From NCBI GenBank assembly GCA_964194625.1, contig CAXMNC010000298.1:1-21857 (forward strand): a stretch of 21,857 nucleotides of DNA. Reading direction: 5' to 3'. Of this stretch, positions 13,509 through 21,857 are shown in pieces. This stretch comes from SPGG2 sp964194625. Its GTDB lineage: Bacteria > Pseudomonadota > Gammaproteobacteria > Acidiferrobacterales > SPGG2. The notes beneath the pieces are model-generated. The model was not told the DNA's origin and did not search any database. It worked only from the letters and a program-made list of their open reading frames with translations. Both the position numbers and the translations under genes were made by a program. Positions within the stretch are counted from its first letter, which is position 1. Each line of letters begins with the position of its first letter.

Positions 13509-14591
13509 TTATGCTTGCAGGATCTTCCTGTGTGTCTGGATGCTCATTAGAATACCGAATGCCGCCATCAACGTTACCAACGAACTACCACCATAACTGA
13601 TTATTGGCAGAGGCACACCCACCACTGGGAGTATACCTGTCACCATACCAATGTTGACAAAGAAATATAGAAAAAATGTGAGGGTCAAACCGCCGGCGAG
13701 TAGTCGAGCGTAGGAATCTTGCGCATGAAATGCGATGGCAAAGCCCCGTAGAACAACGAACAAATAGGCAGCAAAGATCACGAGAATACCAATCAATCCG
13801 AATTCCTCAGCGAAAACGGCAAAAACAAAATCCGTCGAACTTTCTGGAAGATATTCTAGGTGTGTTTGGCTGCTGTTAAGCCAACCCTTGCCGTAAAGCC
13901 CGCCCGAACCTACGGCAATCATTGATTGGATAATATGATAACCGGCGCCCAGCGGATCCGCTTCCGGGTTAAACAACGTCAAGATACGTTGCTTTTGATA
14001 GTCGTGAAGGTAGGTCCACACCATCGGTATCAACGCGGCGACGGCGGCAAGCATGGTGATGATCACCCGCCACCGCATCCCGGCCAGAAACAGCGTAAAC
14101 AGACCCGCCATCATCACGAGGACTGCCGTGCCCAAATCAGGTTGGCGAGCGATCAACAGTGTCGGCATCAGGATTAGTGCCCCCGCTACTGCAACCACCG
14201 GTAGCGGCGGCGGTAGCGTGCGGCGAGAAAGGTAACCAGCCAACGCCATGGGAATCGCCACCTTCATGATCTCGGATGGCTGGAAATTAAACAATCCCAG
14301 GTCAATCCAGCGTTGTGCGCCTTTGCCGCTCGCGCCGACGACGAGCACCAGTATTAGGAGTGCCAACCCGATCAAGTAAACGTGCAGTGACCAGCGCGCA
14401 AGCTGGTTCGGTGGAATCCGGGCTACCAACAGCATCACTGCGAAACCCGCGACAAAACGTAAGCCCTGGCCGACTGCGACACGAGCTTCACCGGCGCTGG
14501 CGCTATAGAGAATCAATAGACTCAAAGCGGCAAGGATTAATACCCCATAAAAGAAGGGCTTATCGAGATGCAGGCGTTGTAGGGCAGTCAT
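13509..14591 (-). CDS. rodA: Peptidoglycan glycosyltransferase RodA (SEDS family)
   Basis: This 360-residue polytopic membrane protein has about ten hydrophobic segments. It polymerises lipid II into glycan strands during sidewall elongation, paired with PBP2. SEDS marks include NFQPSEIMKVAIP (about 102-114), ARQPDLGTA (about 148-156), and LPESSTDFVFAVFAEE with the conserved Asp254. The end contains GVPLPIISYGGSS. The start ATG has no clear ribosome-binding site. It lies 51 bp after mrdA and 10 bp before mltB. Confidence 0.96.
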   Translation of the reverse strand: MTALQRLHLDKPFFYGVLILAALSLLILYSASAGEARVAVGQGLRFVAGFAVMLLVARIPPNQLARWSLHVYLIGLALLILVLVVGASGKGAQRWIDLGLFNFQPSEIMKVAIPMALAGYLSRRTLPPPLPVVAVAGALILMPTLLIARQPDLGTAVLVMMAGLFTLFLAGMRWRVIITMLAAVAALIPMVWTYLHDYQKQRILTLFNPEADPLGAGYHIIQSMIAVGSGGLYGKGWLNSSQTHLEYLPESSTDFVFAVFAEEFGLIGILVIFAAYLFVVLRGFAIAFHAQDSYARLLAGGLTLTFFLYFFVNIGMVTGILPVVGVPLPIISYGGSSLVTLMAAFGILMSIQTHRKILQA

Positions 14592-14642
14592 AGGTCAAGA
14601 TTAGGGCAGTGACCGTCAAGTGCAATCGTGGCGCGGCGGTAA

Positions 14643-16520
14643 TCAATCATTAGTCGCGTCTTGTGCTAAAGATGCTGTTGTCTTTGTTTCCTTGGGCAAT
14701 AGGTAGGCATCCATAACTTCGCGCGCGATGGGGGCCGCGGCTGAGCTGCCATGGCCGCCATTCTCGACCACGACGGCGACGGCGATCTGCGGGTCTTCCG
14801 CTGGTGCGAAGCCGATGAACAGCGCATGGTCGCGTAGGTGTTCTGGTATTTTTTCCTCGTCGTAGGTCTCATCTTGGCTGATTACCTGTGCGGTTCCGGT
14901 TTTACCCGCTATTTTGTACTCAGCGTTCCAACCGATCCTACGGGCGGTCCCTTTTTTACCATGCACCACGTCAATCATGCTTGCAGTCAGCATGTCCCAA
15001 TGACGCGCGTCAGTTACCTTAATCTCACCGATCCGTTCGGGAACGATTTGTTGCAGCACCTTTGTTTTAGGGTCTTCGATTGATCTCAGCATGCGTGGCT
15101 TGAGTCTGATTCCTCGATTAGCGAGTGTATTGACCGCGGCTGCAAGTTGTAATGGCGTTATTAAAACAGGCCCTTGGCCGATTCCGGTTACAACGGTCTC
15201 TCCGGGATACCAAACTTCGCCACGCGCCTGTTTCCATTCTCGTGATGGCACTAGTCCTTTCGATTCGCCAATCATATCTATGCCGGTACGTGCACCGAAA
15301 CCGAGACTCGAGAGAAAGTCGTGCATATAGTCGATACCAAGATTCACTGCGAGTGTATAAAAGAATACGTCACACGACTGTACGATGGCCGCGTGCAGAT
15401 CGACCTTTTTGTGCCCAAATTTTTTCCAATCACGAAAGCGGCGCCTGGATCCAGGCAGCCTGAACCAACCTGGACACATCACAGTTTGGCTTGGGTCGAA
15501 GCCGACAGCTTGCATCGACGCCAGTGCGAGAAACGGCTTGATGGTGGAGCCCGGTGCATACTGCCCGTTGACGGCGCGATTGATTAATGGCTTATCTGGG
15601 TCCTCCAGCAGCAAGCGGTAGGAATCGGGATCGATACCGTTCACAAATGGATTAGGATCGTAGGTAGGCATGCTTGCGAATACGAGCACATTCCCGGTTG
15701 CAGGTTCTAGCGCAATAACGGAACCGCGCCGCCCGCTTAATGCCTTTTCTGCCGTGGCTTGCAGGCCGGCATCGAGGTTCAGATACAAATTTTGTCCCGC
15801 GTCTGGTGCTATGCGTTCCATCGTTCTCAACGCCCGCCCGTATGCGTTAGTCTCGACCTTCTCTATACCGACCCCGCCCAACAGCAGGTCTTCGTAGCGT
15901 TGTTCGACGCCTAGTTTGCCGATGTGTTGGGTACCACGATATACCGATCGGTCAATCCGTCCGAGCTCGCTTTCATTGATGCGACCCACATACCCGATTG
16001 CGTGCACACCTAATCCACCGAGCGGGTAATGTCGTTGTAGTCGAGCCTGCAATTCAACTCCGTCCAAGTGTGGCCGATTGACCGCAATGCGGGCGGCCTC
16101 CTCGTCATTCAGGTGAGTGCGCAAGGTCAAACTCTCAAAATGCGGACGTCGACGTAACTGCTGCTTAAAATTTTCAATATCACGCGGGCGAAGTTGCACA
16201 ATGCCTGCAAGTCGCTCTAACAAAGTGTTCATATCCGCCACTTGCTCGGGAATGATCTCCAACGTAAATACCGGTAGATTCTCTGCGAGCACCAGGCCGT
16301 TGCGATCGAAGATGCGTCCACGTACCGGCGGAATAGGCCGAGGATGAATGCGATTTTCCTGAGATAGCGTGGCAAAGTAGCGATGATTTATTATTTGCAA
16401 ATATACGAGGCGGGCAACCAGCGTCAATGTCATTAGCAACACGACAACGATAGCGATGGCAAGGCGGGAAGTGAATACCCGAGTTTCTCGAAAGTAATCC
16501 CTAAGTGGTATGTCGAGCAT
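14643..16520 (-). CDS. mrdA: Penicillin-binding protein 2, elongasome transpeptidase
   Basis: The protein has 625 residues, a normal PBP2 length. It has a short cytoplasmic N-terminus, one membrane helix (about 20-42), a PBP dimerisation domain (about 60-235) starting PPVRGRIFDRNG, and a transpeptidase domain. The active-site Ser325 lies in APGSTIKP (Lys328), the second motif is SCD (382-384), and KTGTAQ lies at 540-545. It cross-links nascent peptidoglycan made by RodA and is the usual mecillinam target. The start is two bases after the mreD stop. Confidence 0.97.
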   Translation of the reverse strand: MLDIPLRDYFRETRVFTSRLAIAIVVVLLMTLTLVARLVYLQIINHRYFATLSQENRIHPRPIPPVRGRIFDRNGLVLAENLPVFTLEIIPEQVADMNTLLERLAGIVQLRPRDIENFKQQLRRRPHFESLTLRTHLNDEEAARIAVNRPHLDGVELQARLQRHYPLGGLGVHAIGYVGRINESELGRIDRSVYRGTQHIGKLGVEQRYEDLLLGGVGIEKVETNAYGRALRTMERIAPDAGQNLYLNLDAGLQATAEKALSGRRGSVIALEPATGNVLVFASMPTYDPNPFVNGIDPDSYRLLLEDPDKPLINRAVNGQYAPGSTIKPFLALASMQAVGFDPSQTVMCPGWFRLPGSRRRFRDWKKFGHKKVDLHAAIVQSCDVFFYTLAVNLGIDYMHDFLSSLGFGARTGIDMIGESKGLVPSREWKQARGEVWYPGETVVTGIGQGPVLITPLQLAAAVNTLANRGIRLKPRMLRSIEDPKTKVLQQIVPERIGEIKVTDARHWDMLTASMIDVVHGKKGTARRIGWNAEYKIAGKTGTAQVISQDETYDEEKIPEHLRDHALFIGFAPAEDPQIAVAVVVENGGHGSSAAAPIAREVMDAYLLPKETKTTASLAQDATND

Positions 16521-16522
16521 AT

Positions 16523-17014
16523 CTATTCAATGTGCCCACGCCGCCGGACGTCTCTGAGAATGACAAATACCAGCGGCCATATCACCATCCCCACTATGCT
16601 CGATGCCCAATAGGGCCAAAGCGTAGCCGTTTCACCGATGACGCCTCTAACCCACAACACCAGGAGCTGGTTTATCACTAGCAAGACTAAGACGGTGGCC
16701 GCCTGTTGCCACCCTGGGAACATTCGCATCTGCAGGTGCAGCTTGTGGGTGATAAAGGCGATGACTACCATTGCCAGCGCGTGTTGCCCTAGGAGTGAGC
16801 CGTACAACAGATCTAGGATGATGCCGACCAGCCAGCCAGTACCGATGCCCACGCGCCGAGGCGCGGCGATGCACCAATAGATCAGCACCAACCCCACCCA
16901 GTTCGGGCGAAATTGGTCCGCCCATTCCGGCCCCGGCAACAATGCCAACAGATAGGCGACCAGGAATGTGGCACCGATCAGCATGATACTACGCATAGGG
17001 CTAATACCGTTCAT
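16523..17014 (-). CDS. mreD: Rod shape-determining protein MreD
   Basis: This 163-residue integral membrane protein has five or so hydrophobic segments and a basic C-terminal tail. The family is poorly conserved; identification rests on size, topology, the segment YGSLLGQHALAMVVIAF, which resembles the MreD core, and position between mreC and mrdA. The ATG abuts the mreC TAA directly (TAAATG), implying coupled translation. MreD anchors MreC and helps activate PBP2-RodA. Confidence 0.92.
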   Translation of the reverse strand: MNGISPMRSIMLIGATFLVAYLLALLPGPEWADQFRPNWVGLVLIYWCIAAPRRVGIGTGWLVGIILDLLYGSLLGQHALAMVVIAFITHKLHLQMRMFPGWQQAATVLVLLVINQLLVLWVRGVIGETATLWPYWASSIVGMVIWPLVFVILRDVRRRGHIE

Positions 17015-17869
17015 TTAGGATTCGCGCTCATGTGGTGCTCGATCTCCGGGCCAAATCAACAGGACTTCCTTGCCATAGTTAAGGCGCGCCATCGGCTTGG
17101 CGCTGATCTTTAGAAATGCTTCGTTGGCGTCGCTTATTATTTTTGTTACCTGGGCCACCGGGTACCCCGGCGGAAAGTTGCCACCCATACCTGAACTAAC
17201 AAGTAGATCGCCTTCTCGAATATCTGCCGACGGCGTCAGGTAGGGTACACTCACGCGATCGAAGGCACCGGTGCCGAACACCACAGTCCGCAGACCGTTG
17301 CGGTTAAGTACAACCGGTATTGCATGGCCGGGATCGGTGATCAGGGTTGATTTACTCGTCATGACCCCGACCTCGGTAATCTGGCCAACGATTCCGTAGG
17401 CATCGATAACGGGTTGCCCAACGTAGACCTCATCGCGACTGCCCTTGTCTACCACGATCTTGCGCGTAAAAGGCTCTAGGCTTACTTCTACCAGTTCGGC
17501 TACTATCGCCCGATCGGCCACGCGCTCGGCCGAGCCCAGCAGGTCCCGCAAGCGAGCGTTTTCTGCTTCTAATGCCTCAAACTTCTGCAAGCGCGCTAAA
17601 TGGGCCGAGCGCTCAGCCTGCAGTTGTCTATTACGTTCTCGCAGTGTTTTCTCAGTGGCGAGTATCTCCCAAACCCAGCCGCTGGCACGTACCGGTAGTG
17701 CAGCGGCAAATTGGATCGGGTAAACGAGGACAGCAAGTGTGGCGCGGATCTTTGACAGGTGGTTGCCTTGGTGATCCAGTACCATTAGGGTGGCCGATAA
17801 CGCCACCAGCAGGACCAATCGTGTCAAACTGCTCGGGCGCGTGACTGCCTTGCCGAATAGGTCGGTCAT
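17015..17869 (-). CDS. mreC: Rod shape-determining protein MreC
   Basis: The protein has 284 residues. It has a short cytoplasmic N-terminus, one membrane helix (about 16-33), a coiled coil (about 70-115, rich in Leu/Glu/Arg) and a periplasmic beta-barrel domain (about 120-270). The barrel includes the family segments DKGSRDEVYVGQPVID, YGIVGQI, STLITDPGHAIPV and EGDLLVSSGMGGNFPPGYPV. It bridges MreB to PBP2 and activates it. It starts 15 bp after mreB. Confidence 0.96.
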   Translation of the reverse strand: MTDLFGKAVTRPSSLTRLVLLVALSATLMVLDHQGNHLSKIRATLAVLVYPIQFAAALPVRASGWVWEILATEKTLRERNRQLQAERSAHLARLQKFEALEAENARLRDLLGSAERVADRAIVAELVEVSLEPFTRKIVVDKGSRDEVYVGQPVIDAYGIVGQITEVGVMTSKSTLITDPGHAIPVVLNRNGLRTVVFGTGAFDRVSVPYLTPSADIREGDLLVSSGMGGNFPPGYPVAQVTKIISDANEAFLKISAKPMARLNYGKEVLLIWPGDRAPHERES

Positions 17870-17884
17870 GGAATGCGAATCCGC

Positions 17885-18928
17885 CTATTCGTGCAAGAAG
17901 ACATCGCCTAAAGTTTCGGCCTCCTGCAGAGTTCTGCCACAGCCCCGCACCACCGTGGTTAGTGGGTCGTCGGTGATGATGATCGGCAGCCCTATTTCTT
18001 CGCCAAGCATGCGATCTAGGTCGCGCAAGAGCGCCCCCCCGCCGGTGACCACGATACCCTTCTCGGCCACATCCGCCGCCAGTTCCGGTGGTGTGTTTTC
18101 GAGTGCGGTTTTAATAGCGCTCACGATGCTAGTGAGACACTCACCCAAGGCACTGTGGATCTCTCGGCTGTCCACCTCTTGGCTACGCGGGACACCGTCG
18201 GCGATGTGCCGACCCTTGATTTGGATTTGTCGAACTTCGCTTTGATGCCAGGCCGTACCGATCTCGCGTTTGATCCGTTCCGCCGTGGCTTCGCCAATCA
18301 GCAGGCCATAGGTACGACGGATGTAACCAATAATCGCCTCATCCATCTTGTCCCCCGCCATGCGCAGAGAGTTCGCATAGACAATGCCACCCAACGAAAT
18401 CACACCGACCTCTGTTGTGCCACCACCGATGTCGAGCACCATGGACCCCGTAGGATCGACGATTGGTAGGTCGGCGCCAATCGCAGCCGCCATCGGTTCT
18501 TCAATTAAATAGACCTCGCGGGCACCAGCCGACATTGCAGATTCTCGAATGGCTCGGCGTTCCACCTGGGTCGAGCCACAAGGAACGCAGATTACGATTC
18601 GCGGGCTTGGCTGGAATAGACGATTTTCATGCACTTGCCTAATGAAATACTTGAGCATTTCGCCGGTAACTGTGAAGTCGGCGATTACACCATCTTTCAT
18701 CGGCCTGATGGCTTGGATGTTCCCTGGAGTACGTCCCAACATTTTTTTGGCGGCCTCACCGATGGCCAGGATGCTGCGATTATTGCGTGGGCCCGTATCA
18801 TGGCGGATGGCGACTACCGAGGGTTCGTCAAGAACGATCCCTTTGTCACGCTCGTACACGAGGGTGTTGGCGGTGCCAAGGTCAATGGCGAGGTCACTGG
18901 AAAAAAGACCACGTAGGCTTCTGAACAT
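17885..18928 (-). CDS. mreB: Actin-like cell-shape protein MreB
   Basis: This 347-residue bacterial actin forms membrane-bound filaments that orient sidewall synthesis. The amphipathic N-terminus MFRSLRGLFS precedes phosphate-1 loop DLGTANTLVY (about 16-25). Other ATPase blocks are VVAIR, EEPMAAAIG (about 143-151), LDIGGGTTEVGVIS (about 165-178) and GGGALLRDLD. It is the first gene of the minus-strand cluster and diverges from gatC across 125 bp. A candidate TTGACC/TAGAGT promoter lies so close to the ATG that I do not rely on it. Confidence 0.98.
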   Translation of the reverse strand: MFRSLRGLFSSDLAIDLGTANTLVYERDKGIVLDEPSVVAIRHDTGPRNNRSILAIGEAAKKMLGRTPGNIQAIRPMKDGVIADFTVTGEMLKYFIRQVHENRLFQPSPRIVICVPCGSTQVERRAIRESAMSAGAREVYLIEEPMAAAIGADLPIVDPTGSMVLDIGGGTTEVGVISLGGIVYANSLRMAGDKMDEAIIGYIRRTYGLLIGEATAERIKREIGTAWHQSEVRQIQIKGRHIADGVPRSQEVDSREIHSALGECLTSIVSAIKTALENTPPELAADVAEKGIVVTGGGALLRDLDRMLGEEIGLPIIITDDPLTTVVRGCGRTLQEAETLGDVFLHE

Positions 18929-19053
18929 GCTTGTTACTCTACGACGGTAGATCCCTGGGTCAATTTAACTTTATCAACCGGAGGGTGCGGCTTCAACCGG
19001 CCCCATGAATGTGATAATTTGCCGCATCCTGCCATTTTAGCGAGGCGACTCCG
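18929..19053. promoter_or_regulatory. Divergent mreB-gatC promoter region
   Basis: This 125-bp region must hold both promoters. For gatC, TGTGATAAT at 19010-19018 is a good extended -10, with a weak CTTCAA -35 (18991-18996, 16-bp spacer). For mreB no convincing promoter is clear; TTGACC and TAGAGT with a 16-bp spacer are present on the minus strand but would place the transcript start at the ATG. Confidence 0.45.
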
Positions 19054-19338
19054 TTGCTTACTCGATCCGATGTGGAAAGAATAGCTCATCTTGCGCGTTT
19101 GGACATCGACGAGCGCGAAAGCAAGGTATTCTCTGACAGCCTATCCGAGATCCTCGCGTTGATCGAGGACATGAATGCGGTTGATACGAGCAGTATTGAG
19201 CCTATGGCCCACCCACAGGATGTGGGCCTACGCCTGCGAGAGGACACTGTGACTGAAACCGACCGGCGAACAGAGTTCCAGGAGATCGCGCCGGCCACCG
19301 AAGATGGGCTGTATGTGGTGCCCAAGGTTGTCGAGTAG
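19054..19338 (+). CDS. gatC: Glu-tRNA(Gln)/Asp-tRNA(Asn) amidotransferase subunit GatC
   Basis: This 94-residue subunit wraps around GatA and stabilises the GatAB complex. Hallmarks are DVERIAHLARLDI near the start, a central helix with EILALIEDMNAVDTSSIEPMAHP and the LREDTVTE segment. The start is TTG, supported by GAGG at 19042-19045 with an 8-nt spacer and by alignment of the N-terminus with the family's usual LTRSDVxxIAxLARL. It begins an operon with gatA and gatB. Confidence 0.95.
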   Translation: MLTRSDVERIAHLARLDIDERESKVFSDSLSEILALIEDMNAVDTSSIEPMAHPQDVGLRLREDTVTETDRRTEFQEIAPATEDGLYVVPKVVE

Positions 19339-19433
19339 CCCGCCGTTCTCCCGATAGCGGTGGATGCCATTAAACCTTTAGTTTGCGCCGAGGTCTCTGA
19401 CGGAGGTCATTGTCTCCATAAGAGCTGTGCCCG

Positions 19434-20903
19434 ATGGGGCCGGAAGCCGTGATCAACAGATCGCTGGCCGAGCTGTCTCGGGCCCTACAAACCAAAGAAA
19501 CCTCGAGCGTTGATCTCACCCGGGCGTTTCTTGACCGCATAAATAACGGCTCGGGGCTCAACGCCTTTATTACGGTCGACGGCGATCGTGCCTTGGAACA
19601 GGCGAGCGCGGCTGATGCTCGTATCGCACGTGGAGACGCGGGGCCGCTCACCGGCATGCCGCTGGCCCACAAAGATATCTTCTGTACCAAGGGGTTACTG
19701 ACTACCTGTGGTTCGAAGATCTTGTCGAACTTCGTTGCTCCCTATAATGCGACCCTCATCGAACGGCTCAACCAGGCGGGGGCAGTCATTCTCGGAAAGA
19801 CCAACATGGACGAATTTGCCATGGGGTCGTCGAACGAAACTTCTTATTTCGGTGCAGTGGAAAATCCTTGGGACCGAGCGTGCGTGCCGGGTGGCAGCTC
19901 CGGGGGATCGGCCGCCGCGGTAGCGGCGAGGCTTGCGCCGGCCGCAACCGGCACCGACACCGGGGGCTCAATCAGGCAGCCAGCTGCTTTTTGTGGGATC
20001 ACTGGGCTGAAACCGAGTTACGGTCGTGTGTCGAGATATGGCATGGTGGCGTTTGCGTCATCGCTCGATCAGGGCGGCGTACTAACTCGCAGTGCCGAAG
20101 ATGCGGCTTATCTGCTGAGCGTGATGGCTGGTTTTGACCCACGCGACTCCACTTCCATAGATCGGCCGGTCGACGACTATGTTGGCAGCTTGGAGCAAGA
20201 CATCAGCGGTTTGACAATAGGTCTGCCGCGGCAGTTCTTTGGTGAGGGATTAGACCCAGAGGTGGGTCAGCGGGTTGAAGCGGCGATAGAGGAATACAAA
20301 CGACTTGGGGTAAAGGCGGTTGATGTCGACATGCCCAACTGTAGTCTGGCGGTTCCGTGCTACTACGTTCTTGGTCCCGCAGAAGCGTCGTCTAATTTAG
20401 CGCGTTATGACGGCGTTCGTTATGGTTACCGAGCCTCTGAGTACACGGATCTGATCGACATGTACAAGAAGACTCGCTCTCAAGGATTTGGTGCCGAAGT
20501 CAAACGACGGATTCTTATCGGAACCTATGTGTTATCTGCCGGGTATTACGATGCCTACTACCTTAAGGCGTTAAAGCTGCGGCGACTTATCGCGCAGGAG
20601 CTCGAGCAGGCGTTCCAAGTCTGCGATTTAGTCGTTAGCCCGACTACCCCGACTACTGCGTTTAAGTTAGGTGCCAAAGTCGATGACCCGATCGCCATGT
20701 ACCTGAACGATATCTACACCATTCCCGCAAACCTTTCGGGGTTGCCGGGGATATCAATTCCAGCCGGCTTTGATAACGCCGGCCACCCGGTAGGACTACA
20801 ACTCATAGGCCGCTACTTCGACGAAGCACGCCTGCTGAACATGGCCCACCATTATCAACGCGTGACCGATTGGCATAAACAGACGCCGGCGGGTTTCGCA
20901 TAG
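19434..20903 (+). CDS. gatA: Aspartyl/glutamyl-tRNA amidotransferase subunit GatA
   Basis: This 489-residue amidase-signature enzyme hydrolyses glutamine and channels ammonia to GatB. The Ser-cisSer-Lys triad is complete: K80 in PLAHKDIF, S155 in GGSSGGSAAA and S179 in TDTGGSIRQPA. The C-terminal part holds GLPGISIPAGF and PVGLQLIG. The ATG at 19434 lacks a good ribosome-binding site; a GTG at 19449 would give a start more like the family (INRSLAELS), so the N-terminus is uncertain by five residues. A 95-bp gap separates it from gatC; in it a GGAGG (19402-19406) has no usable start codon at normal spacing. Confidence 0.96.
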   Translation: MGPEAVINRSLAELSRALQTKETSSVDLTRAFLDRINNGSGLNAFITVDGDRALEQASAADARIARGDAGPLTGMPLAHKDIFCTKGLLTTCGSKILSNFVAPYNATLIERLNQAGAVILGKTNMDEFAMGSSNETSYFGAVENPWDRACVPGGSSGGSAAAVAARLAPAATGTDTGGSIRQPAAFCGITGLKPSYGRVSRYGMVAFASSLDQGGVLTRSAEDAAYLLSVMAGFDPRDSTSIDRPVDDYVGSLEQDISGLTIGLPRQFFGEGLDPEVGQRVEAAIEEYKRLGVKAVDVDMPNCSLAVPCYYVLGPAEASSNLARYDGVRYGYRASEYTDLIDMYKKTRSQGFGAEVKRRILIGTYVLSAGYYDAYYLKALKLRRLIAQELEQAFQVCDLVVSPTTPTTAFKLGAKVDDPIAMYLNDIYTIPANLSGLPGISIPAGFDNAGHPVGLQLIGRYFDEARLLNMAHHYQRVTDWHKQTPAGFA

Positions 20904-20923
20904 ACGTTGGATTTGATTCCGTT

Positions 20924-21857
20924 ATGAAATGGGAAACTGTTATTGGCCTTGAGGTGCATACGCAGTTATTGACGGCGAGTAAAATCTTCTCCGGTGCCTC
21001 AACCATGTATGGGTCGGAACCTAATACGCAAGCATGTGCGGTGGATATCGGGCTGCCCGGCGTGCTACCGGTAATGAACGTGGAAGCGGCGCGTATGGCC
21101 ATCAAGTTTGGGCTTGCGATTGGTGCCGAAATCAATCGGCATTCGGTATTCGCGCGCAAGAACTATTTCTATCCGGACCTCCCCAAGGGTTATCAGATAA
21201 GTCAGTATGAACTCCCTATTGTTGATAACGGCAAAGTGGAGATCGACGTAGACGGGCTCACTAAGATAATAGGCATTACGCGCGCACACTTGGAAGAGGA
21301 TGCAGGCAAATCTTTGCACGAAGATTTTCATGGACTAAGCGGTATCGATTTTAACCGTGCCGGCACACCTTTGCTGGAAATCGTTTCTGAGCCCGATATG
21401 CGATCAGCGGCGGAAGCGGTTGCCTATCTCAAGAAACTGCATGAACTTGTCCGATACTTGGAAATCTGTGATGGCAACATGCAGGAGGGCTCTTTTCGCT
21501 GTGATGCTAATGTATCGGTACGACCCGAAGGGCGGGAAACTTTCGGTACCCGCACAGAGCTGAAGAACCTCAACTCGTTTAAGTTTATTGAAAAGGCCAT
21601 CGAGTTCGAGATTGAACGCCAAATCGATGTACTGGAAAGTGGTGGCGCGGTGGTGCAGGAGACGCGACTCTACGACCCCGATAAGGATGAAACCCGGCCC
21701 ATGCGCAGCAAAGAAGAGGCGCACGACTATCGTTATTTTCCCGATCCCGACCTACCACCACTTGAACTCGATGAGGCATTTATCGAGGCAGTAAGGCAAA
21801 CGCTTCCCGAACTTCCAGATGCCAAACGTGCCCGGTTTAAGCGCGACTATAAGCTCA
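20924..21857 (+). CDS. gatB: Aspartyl/glutamyl-tRNA amidotransferase subunit GatB (partial at window end)
   Basis: The first 311 codons are visible and the frame is open at the window edge; the full family length is about 475-480 residues. Signatures include WETVIGLEVHTQL (His12), the ARKNYFYPDLPKGYQISQY block, HLEEDAGK (about 122-129), the GatB signature DFNRAGTPLLEIVSEPD (about 142-158) and EGSFRCDANVSVR. GatB binds and phosphorylates misacylated Glu-tRNA(Gln) or Asp-tRNA(Asn) before amidation. It starts 20 bp after gatA. The C-terminal helical and YqeY-like tRNA-binding domain lies outside the window. Confidence 0.96.
   Translation, partial: MKWETVIGLEVHTQLLTASKIFSGASTMYGSEPNTQACAVDIGLPGVLPVMNVEAARMAIKFGLAIGAEINRHSVFARKNYFYPDLPKGYQISQYELPIVDNGKVEIDVDGLTKIIGITRAHLEEDAGKSLHEDFHGLSGIDFNRAGTPLLEIVSEPDMRSAAEAVAYLKKLHELVRYLEICDGNMQEGSFRCDANVSVRPEGRETFGTRTELKNLNSFKFIEKAIEFEIERQIDVLESGGAVVQETRLYDPDKDETRPMRSKEEAHDYRYFPDPDLPPLELDEAFIEAVRQTLPELPDAKRARFKRDYKL

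Overview
This window looks like chromosomal DNA of a gammaproteobacterium, probably an uncultured or little-studied lineage. The evidence is a RodA/PBP2/MreBCD elongasome cluster with mltB, rlpA, a D-amino-acid transaminase and lipB on the minus strand, facing away from gatCAB, plus the Gram-negative lipoprotein and signal-peptide types seen. I see no tRNA, rRNA, insertion sequence, phage gene or CRISPR array.

Layout. (1) Positions 1-495 hold a truncated response-regulator remnant and symmetric operator-like sites. (2) Positions 496-5911 on the plus strand encode a secreted HKD phospholipase-D/cardiolipin-synthase-like protein, then a complete TPR-protein-associated TRAP transporter: lipoprotein TatT, substrate-binding protein TatP/DctP and a fused DctQM permease. 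(3) Positions 5912-9121 on the plus strand carry two signalling genes, a membrane-anchored GGDEF-EAL protein and a stand-alone receiver. Each sits behind a non-coding stretch of about 450-490 bp. These stretches contain ribosome-binding-site-led micro-ORFs ending exactly at, or overlapping, the downstream start codon, and a series of RNA hairpins ending in an intrinsic terminator. (4) Positions 9169-18928 on the minus strand, read right to left, run mreB-mreC-mreD-mrdA(PBP2)-rodA-mltB-rlpA-dat-lipB-elyC-like. The genes are tightly packed, with two 4-nt stop/start overlaps and one abutting pair. (5) Positions 19054-21857 on the plus strand carry gatC, gatA and the first 311 codons of gatB, running off the window.

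How the genes work together. The minus-strand cluster is a cell-shape and sidewall peptidoglycan module. MreBCD is the scaffold, RodA the glycosyltransferase, PBP2 the transpeptidase, MltB and RlpA are glycan-cleaving enzymes, and Dat acts on D-amino acids. The usual dacA, ybeD and lipA neighbours are missing and a DUF218/ElyC-like envelope gene is appended to lipB. The plus-strand TRAP system appears adapted to a non-carboxylate, possibly hydrophobic ligand: it has TatT, and Phe replaces the usual carboxylate-binding Arg in the substrate-binding protein. A secreted HKD enzyme lies just upstream, which makes a lipid-linked role an attractive but unproven idea.

The least explained signals are the translationally coupled micro-ORFs in front of the GGDEF-EAL and receiver genes (one running through a terminator hairpin), the hairpin-rich region 8369-8663, and the out-of-frame Shine-Dalgarno/A7 tract at the start of tatT.
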